A stretch of 64,000 bases of DNA from Chitinophagaceae bacterium (GTDB lineage Bacteria > Bacteroidota > Bacteroidia > Chitinophagales > Chitinophagaceae). A program made the translations under genes and the position numbers. Under the pieces are notes generated by a model. It was not told the origin of the DNA. It saw nothing but the letters and a program-made list of their open reading frames with translations, and made no database searches. Position 1 is the first letter of the stretch, and each line of letters starts with the position of its first letter. The stretch is from contig JADKKA010000022.1 of NCBI GenBank assembly GCA_016720745.1, forward strand, positions 186,001-250,000. The letters run 5' to 3'. This document shows positions 59,202 through 64,000 of this stretch, in pieces.

Positions 59202-60539
59202 GTGAAAAAATTAATACAGACTTTAAAAAATATCTGGAGTATCGAGGAGCTTAAATCCAAGATACTGTTCACGATTACATTGATTGCCATCTATGTGGTT
59301 GGAACCAAGATTGTATTGCCCGGTATCGACCCAGCCAAATTAAGTGAAGGAACAGCCAATGGCGGTGTGCTTGGTCTGATCAATACCTTCTCAGGCGGTG
59401 CCTTTAACCAGCAATCCATTTTTGCCCTGGGAATCATGCCCTATATTTCTGCTTCTATCTTTATGCAGCTGATGACCGTGCTGGTGCCCAGTTTCCAGAA
59501 GATGCAGAAGGAAGGAGAGAGTGGCCGTAAAAAAATCAACCAGTATACCCGTTACCTCACGGTAGCTGTTACGGTTTTACAGGCATCTGCTTATGTTACC
59601 TACATCCGTGGGTTGAACCAGAGCAATGGCGCCATGATTCAGGCCTATGCCAATTATTTCTGGATTTCTTCCATTTTCCTCCTCACGGCAGGTACCCTGT
59701 TTGTGATGTGGATGGGTGAAAAAATAACTGATAAAGGACTTGGTAACGGTACATCACTGATTATCATGATCGGTATCCTTCAACGTTTACCGCAGTCATT
59801 CCTGGAAGAGTTAAGTACAAAGTCAGTCCGGAACGGACAGATCCTGATCTTCATTATTGAGATCGCCATCCTGATTGCTATCATTATGGGTTGTATTCTG
59901 CTGATTCAGGGTGTAAGAAAGGTACCGGTGAACTATGCCAAACAAATTGTTGGAAACAGGCAATTTGGCGGAGCCCGTCAGTTCCTGCCCCTGAAAGTGA
60001 ATAGTGCCGGTGTAATGCCGATCATCTTTGCGCAGGCCATCATTTTTATCCCTACTATTTTTGCCAACTTTAATCCAGAAGGTGGTGGTAGTTTTCTGCT
60101 GGCGCTGAATGACCACAGTAATGTTTGGTATATGCTGATTTACTCTATTGTAGTTATCGGTTTTACCTTCCTGTACACGGCCCTTATCTTTAACCCGAAA
60201 CAAATCGCGGATAATCTCAAACAGAATAATGGATTTATTCCCGGTGTAAAACCCGGTCAGCCTACAGCAGATTATATTGGTACCATCATGGACCGTATTA
60301 CCCTGCCCGGCGCCATCCTGCTGGCTTTTGTAGGTATCCTGCCCGGTATTGCTCAACGTTTTGGTGTTCAGCCAAACTTCTCTTCATTCTTCGGTGGTAC
60401 TTCCCTGCTGATCATGGTAGGGGTTATCCTGGATACGCTGCAGCAGATTGAAACACAACTGCTGATGCGCCAGTACGATGGATTGATGAAGAGCGGAAGA
60501 ATCCAGGGACGGCAAACGACCTCTGCGATTCAGATGTAA
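59202..60539 (+). CDS. secY: Protein translocase subunit SecY
   Basis: Core of the Sec channel in the cytoplasmic membrane. The 445-residue product has about ten hydrophobic segments. Family landmarks are the plug region INTFSGGAFNQQSIFALGIMPYISASI (split here near residues 62-87), QKEGESGRKKINQYTRYLTV, and VMWMGEKITDKGLGNGTSLIIMIGI. The C-terminal RQYDGLMKSGRIQGRQ tail is present. The start codon is GTG at 59202. A terminator-like hairpin precedes it and a strong terminator follows, so its dose may differ from that of the ribosomal proteins. Confidence 0.96.
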   Translation: MKKLIQTLKNIWSIEELKSKILFTITLIAIYVVGTKIVLPGIDPAKLSEGTANGGVLGLINTFSGGAFNQQSIFALGIMPYISASIFMQLMTVLVPSFQKMQKEGESGRKKINQYTRYLTVAVTVLQASAYVTYIRGLNQSNGAMIQAYANYFWISSIFLLTAGTLFVMWMGEKITDKGLGNGTSLIIMIGILQRLPQSFLEELSTKSVRNGQILIFIIEIAILIAIIMGCILLIQGVRKVPVNYAKQIVGNRQFGGARQFLPLKVNSAGVMPIIFAQAIIFIPTIFANFNPEGGGSFLLALNDHSNVWYMLIYSIVVIGFTFLYTALIFNPKQIADNLKQNNGFIPGVKPGQPTADYIGTIMDRITLPGAILLAFVGILPGIAQRFGVQPNFSSFFGGTSLLIMVGVILDTLQQIETQLLMRQYDGLMKSGRIQGRQTTSAIQM

Positions 60540-60564
60540 TCTTTAATTCGAAACCTCATTATAG

Positions 60565-60600
60565 AACCCGGTGGCTTCGGCTTGCCGGGTTTTTATTTTT
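60565..60600 (+). terminator. Intrinsic terminator after secY
   Basis: Arms AACCCGG and CCGGGTT with an inner GGC-TTCG-GCT-like loop pairing, followed by TTTTATTTTT. It ends the ribosomal protein operon. Confidence 0.85.
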
Positions 60601-60617
60601 TACGGATATTTGCAATT

Positions 60618-61439
60618 ATGATGATCTACAAAACCGACGAGCAGGTAGAAATGATGCGGAAAAGCGCCCTGCTGGTGAGTAAGACCCTGGCAACCATCGC
60701 TACGACGCTGCGGCCGGGTATTGACACGCTTTCTATTGACAAAGCAATCGGCACTTTTATCAGAGATCATCAGGCCATCCCTTCTTTTCTGCATTATAAA
60801 GGCTATCCTTTCAATTCCTGCATTTCTGTAAATGATGTGGTCGTGCACGGATTTCCTTCTAAAAAAGAACTCCAGGAAGGAGATATTGTATCCATTGATA
60901 TTGGTGTGATCCTGGATGGATGGCATGGCGATCATGCCTATACTTTTGCGATAGGTGATCCGGGTGAAGCTGTGATGCAGCTTATTCGTATTACCAAAGA
61001 ATCGCTGTATAAAGGAATCGAAAAAGCCATAGCAGGTAACCGAACCGGTGATATAGCTTTTGCCATTCAGGAACATACCGAAAAGAAAAATGGTTATGGG
61101 GTGGTAAGGGAACTGGTAGGACATGGATTGGGAAGAAGTCTGCATGAAGATCCGCAAGTGCCGAATTATGGCAAAAGAGGAAGTGGCACCAAATTAAAAG
61201 AAGGACTGGTACTGGCCATTGAACCCATGATCAATATGGGAAAGAAAGATGTGTATACAGAAGATGATGGCTGGACAGTGAGAACGATTGACGGAAAACC
61301 TTCTGTGCATTTTGAACATGATGTATGTGTTCGTAAAACAAAAGCCGATATTTTATCGGACTACCGCCCGATAGAAAAAGCGGAAGCAGAAAACCCCAAC
61401 CTATTTACACAAAACAAAATGGCAGCGACCTCTTCCTGA
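60618..61439 (+). CDS. map: Methionine aminopeptidase, type I
   Basis: Removes the N-terminal methionine after deformylation. The metal-binding residues can be traced in the 273-residue product: Asp in DIGVILDGWHGDHAYTF (about 96-112), His in GHGLGRSLHEDPQVP (about 170-184) and Glu in EPMINMG and FEHDVCV near the C terminus. I start at MMIYKTDEQVEMM; the open frame extends to 60582 into the secY terminator. A near-consensus -7 sequence (GATATTTG) ends five bases before the ATG. In many bacteria infA, rpmJ, rpsM, rpsK, rpsD, rpoA and rplQ follow map; here they do not. Confidence 0.93.
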   Translation: MMIYKTDEQVEMMRKSALLVSKTLATIATTLRPGIDTLSIDKAIGTFIRDHQAIPSFLHYKGYPFNSCISVNDVVVHGFPSKKELQEGDIVSIDIGVILDGWHGDHAYTFAIGDPGEAVMQLIRITKESLYKGIEKAIAGNRTGDIAFAIQEHTEKKNGYGVVRELVGHGLGRSLHEDPQVPNYGKRGSGTKLKEGLVLAIEPMINMGKKDVYTEDDGWTVRTIDGKPSVHFEHDVCVRKTKADILSDYRPIEKAEAENPNLFTQNKMAATSS

Positions 61440-61471
61440 TCGCATGCTGATTGTTAAGCTGTTTTTCCTTT

Positions 61472-62728
61472 ATGCCTGATTCAGCCACATTGATTGTTGC
61501 CGGCGGTGGTGCTGCCGGTTTTTTTTGTGCCGTCAATGCGGCCCGGCTGAATCCATCATTGAAAGTAATCCTGCTGGAGAAGACAGATAAACTGCTCTCC
61601 AAAGTAAAAGTGAGCGGTGGTGGCCGCTGTAATCTCACCCATGCCTGTTTTGATATTACTGCCATGAGCAAGTCCTATCCCAGGGGCGGACAGTTTGTTA
61701 AAAAAGCTTTTCACCGTTTTTTTACAACTGATACCATCGCCTGGTTTAAGGAGAGGGGAGTAGCCTGCAAAACAGAAAATGACGGGCGGATGTTTCCGGT
61801 GACCAATTCATCGCAAAGTATAATTGATTGCCTGCTGAAAGAAGCCGCACAATATGGGGTGGAAGTTCTTTTGAAACAGGAGATTTGCGGAATCAACCGT
61901 ACTGATAGCTGTTTTCAGATCCGTTGTTCCAATGGAAAAATAGCCGAGGCAGACTACTTATGCATTGCCTCGGGCGGGTACCCGAAGTCATCGATGTTTA
62001 GCTGGCTGACAGCAACCGGGCATACGATTAGTGAGCCGGTTCCTTCCCTTTTTACATTCAATCTTACCGGAGGAATGACCGGCACAAAAGGTCATCCGCT
62101 GACAGCATTAATGGGGGTGAGTATTGCCAATGCAAGAGTAAAAATAGCAGGCACAAAACTGGAAACAGAAGGACCATTGCTGATAACACATTGGGGGTTG
62201 AGCGGACCAGCTGTTTTAAAACTCAGTGCATGGGCTGCCCGGGAACTGAAAGAGAAACAATATGTTTTTATTGCACAGGTCAGCTGGATCACCGGAATGA
62301 CCGAGATCGAACTCCGGGAGGAATTTCAGCAGAACAGAATGATGCATGCGGCACAAAAAATAATGGGGCGGAATAGTTATGGACTGGCTACCCGCTTATG
62401 GGAGTTTTTGGCCCTGCAATCAGGGGTAACCACTTCCATGCGCTGGGCTGATCTGCCTTCAGCCGTTCAGAATAAACTGATCCGAAACCTGCTTTTTTAT
62501 GAGTGCCCGGTAAAAGGCAAAACCACATTCAAAGAAGAATTCGTAACAGCTGGCGGTATTCAGTTATCAGAAGTTGATCCACAGACCATGATGAGCAGAA
62601 AGCTGCCCGGCTTATTCTTTGCAGGGGAAGTACTGGATGTAGATGGTGTTACCGGCGGGTTTAACTTTCAGCATGCCTGGACCAGCGGATGGATTGCTGC
62701 GGATGCCATTGCTGCCATGAGCCGCTGA
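61472..62728 (+). CDS. HI0933/BaiN-family FAD-dependent oxidoreductase
   Basis: A 418-residue flavoprotein of unknown substrate. The N-terminal dinucleotide-binding motif is IVAGGGAAGFFCAVNAARLN (residues 8-27). The family-typical VKVSGGGRCNLTH (about 47-59), ASGGYPKSSMFSWLTATGH (about 165-183) and the C-terminal GLFFAGEVLDVDGVTGGFNF segment are present. The group includes proteins annotated as aminoacetone oxidase-like or BaiN, but these activities are not established for this branch. I start at MPDSATLIVAGGG; a TTG start at 61451 is less likely. It shares a border (62728/62729) with the convergent acyltransferase gene, with no visible terminator. Confidence 0.85.
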   Translation: MPDSATLIVAGGGAAGFFCAVNAARLNPSLKVILLEKTDKLLSKVKVSGGGRCNLTHACFDITAMSKSYPRGGQFVKKAFHRFFTTDTIAWFKERGVACKTENDGRMFPVTNSSQSIIDCLLKEAAQYGVEVLLKQEICGINRTDSCFQIRCSNGKIAEADYLCIASGGYPKSSMFSWLTATGHTISEPVPSLFTFNLTGGMTGTKGHPLTALMGVSIANARVKIAGTKLETEGPLLITHWGLSGPAVLKLSAWAARELKEKQYVFIAQVSWITGMTEIELREEFQQNRMMHAAQKIMGRNSYGLATRLWEFLALQSGVTTSMRWADLPSAVQNKLIRNLLFYECPVKGKTTFKEEFVTAGGIQLSEVDPQTMMSRKLPGLFFAGEVLDVDGVTGGFNFQHAWTSGWIAADAIAAMSR

Positions 62729-63775
62729 TCAGCTTCCTGTTTGCCGGTTGAGCATAACAAATGCACGGGCGGTGATTGGTGATATGATTAAAACTAATAA
62801 GGCCCACCAACCAGCCCATACTCCAATTACAATAGTGAGCAGTATCAGGTAGAGCGGATACAGCAGCATCAGGATGGCTACCATCACTGAATCATAGTGA
62901 TCAGTATCCTTTGTTTTTTTATTGACAAAACTCCGGACCGGCAAAAACAGCGGAGCATGAAGTAAAGTGCCAATACAAGCAGGTATAAACAGCAGCCATT
63001 TTTTCAGAAGAGAGAGAGGGAAGGCCAGTTTTTCCTGTTGTAATTTCAAATCATCTTTTGGAATTTCAAAAACCAGTTGCTGTAATTCTTTTTCCAGCAG
63101 GGTATTGAATGCTGCATGCCGTAACCCATCTGGCTGCTGCAGGTTGATATCTGTGCTGCGGATGATCTGGCCAAACTGCAGGAATATATTTTTACCGAAT
63201 TGACTGAATGAACTGAAGTTAATCCCCACTGGTATCACCTGCAAAGGAATTCCTTCTTCCCATGCCTTGATGGCAAGTCTTGCTGTTCCTTTTTTCAAAG
63301 GGCGCAGATGCCATTCATTGATGCATTTTCCTTCGCTGAAAATACAGATGATCGCATCATTGCGGAATAATGCGATACAATCATTAAATGTTTGATAGTT
63401 ACTGCTCAGGTTTTCTACCCCTTCACTGGTCCGGTACACCGGCATGATCTTCATGGCCCTCATTAATCTGCTGTACAATGGTTTTTTAAATGCATCACCG
63501 CGGGCCAGAGACCATACTGGTTTACTGAACAGGGTATCCAGTATCACGGAATCTAAAAATGAATTGGGGTGATTGGCGGCCAGTAATACCGGCCCGTTGA
63601 TGCGGAGGAGAGCCGGTTCATTCATGACCAGCTTCCGGCAATATATCCAAAAGGAAGCACGGGCTAATATTTTCAGGATGGGATAAAGCAAGGGCTTTTG
63701 GGTTCTACTTTTCCAGATCGGGCCAGGTATGCCAGAAAGGCCCATTTCTGAGTGGGTTAAAAATATGAAAATCAA
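62729..63775 (-). CDS. Lysophospholipid acyltransferase (PlsC-like) family protein
   Basis: The 348-residue product carries the PlsC/GPAT signatures: HxxxxD in AANHPNSFLDSVIL (about 67-80), and FSEGKCINEWHLRPLKKGTARLA (about 147-169), followed by VIPVGINFSSF. These make it a membrane-associated acyltransferase acting on glycerol phosphate or a similar acceptor. Two or three hydrophobic segments lie at the C-terminal end (LLFIPACIGTLLHAPLFL, VMVAILMLLYPLYLILLTIV). It is longer than E. coli PlsC and probably a Bacteroidota-specific branch. The start is uncertain: the frame begins at 63775, and a second ATG at 63745 (MGLSGIPGP) is also reasonable. Confidence 0.82.
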   Translation of the reverse strand: MIFIFLTHSEMGLSGIPGPIWKSRTQKPLLYPILKILARASFWIYCRKLVMNEPALLRINGPVLLAANHPNSFLDSVILDTLFSKPVWSLARGDAFKKPLYSRLMRAMKIMPVYRTSEGVENLSSNYQTFNDCIALFRNDAIICIFSEGKCINEWHLRPLKKGTARLAIKAWEEGIPLQVIPVGINFSSFSQFGKNIFLQFGQIIRSTDINLQQPDGLRHAAFNTLLEKELQQLVFEIPKDDLKLQQEKLAFPLSLLKKWLLFIPACIGTLLHAPLFLPVRSFVNKKTKDTDHYDSVMVAILMLLYPLYLILLTIVIGVWAGWWALLVLIISPITARAFVMLNRQTGS

Positions 63776-63844
63776 ATCATTAGAAAAGACAATTCTGGAT
63801 AAAATTAACTGCCTTGTCCGTGCCGGAACCCCGAAACAAAGTTT

Positions 63845-63852
63845 TATCTTTG
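63845..63852 (+). promoter_or_regulatory. Putative -7 element (TATCTTTG)
   Basis: Exact TAnnTTTG match 37 bases before the ATG at 63890. No good -33 element found. Confidence 0.5.
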
Positions 63853-63889
63853 CAACCCCGAAAATAAAACCCTTCGGGACCTATTTATC

Positions 63890-64000
63890 ATGTTTGAACA
63901 TGTTTTTTCAAAACAATTAAACGCTGATGCACAGGAGTCTGCCGGTTCCGCTAACACGGAAGAGGCAACTACAGCGACAACAACTGCACCTGTAGCAGCG
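63890..64000 (+). CDS. Start of an unidentified gene, cut by the window edge
   Basis: An open frame of 37 codons runs off the window end, starting MFEHVFSKQLNADAQESAGS and becoming rich in Ala, Thr and Glu. The -7 element upstream and the position support a real start. I cannot identify the product from this fragment; the acidic, low-complexity N terminus could precede a larger protein. Confidence 0.5.
   Translation, partial: MFEHVFSKQLNADAQESAGSANTEEATTATTTAPVAA

Overview
The window is a contiguous piece of chromosome from a member of the Bacteroidota, most likely family Chitinophagaceae (the phylum is well supported, the family is an inference). The signs are T9SS type A C-terminal sorting domains on secreted proteins, the Bacteroidota promoter -7 word TAnnTTTG in front of many genes, A-rich sequence instead of Shine-Dalgarno sites before start codons, and the gene families themselves. 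No phage, integrase, transposase, CRISPR array, rRNA or tRNA gene was seen.

Layout. 1-5.9 kb: housekeeping genes (mutS, trmH-like, ubiA-like, ruvX, def) separated by short-word AT-rich repeat spacers. 6.1-14.9 kb: a tandemly duplicated two-gene cassette (small T9SS protein plus about 1,220-residue repetitive surface protein), with a 1,069-bp nearly identical tract shared by both copies. 15-24 kb: mixed genes (TPR protein, rluD, lipB, a PLP enzyme of the ACC deaminase/D-cysteine desulfhydrase family, a nucleotidyltransferase, an ECF-like sigma factor followed by a frameshifted membrane-anchored trypsin-like protease, a small lipoprotein, a DEAD-box helicase).

25.8-34.1 kb: an aromatic amino acid cluster: pheA, aminotransferase, tyrA, DAHP synthase-chorismate mutase, aroB, aroA, aroC and a DUF952 gene. 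Before pheA lies a complete-looking transcription attenuator: a TTTG-N19-TAnnTTTG promoter, a 29-codon leader peptide in which 10 of 11 consecutive residues are Tyr or Phe, and four RNA segments able to form a 1:2 pause hairpin, a 2:3 antiterminator and a 3:4 intrinsic terminator. This is the most interesting system in the window.

34-48 kb: a VanX-type dipeptidase divergent from a YcbB-type L,D-transpeptidase, an OmpA/TSP3 protein, fusA, and two large beta-helix surface-protein genes lying between fusA and rpsJ. 48.2-60.6 kb: the S10-spc ribosomal protein cluster from rpsJ to secY. Many of its spacers hold inverted repeats, and the rpsJ-rplC spacer has an array of TGGTTCGT palindromes plus further hairpins. 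After secY a terminator is followed by map, then by unrelated genes (a HI0933-type flavoprotein and an acyltransferase), so the usual infA-rpmJ-rpsM-rpsK-rpsD-rpoA-rplQ segment is not next. The window ends inside an unidentified gene.
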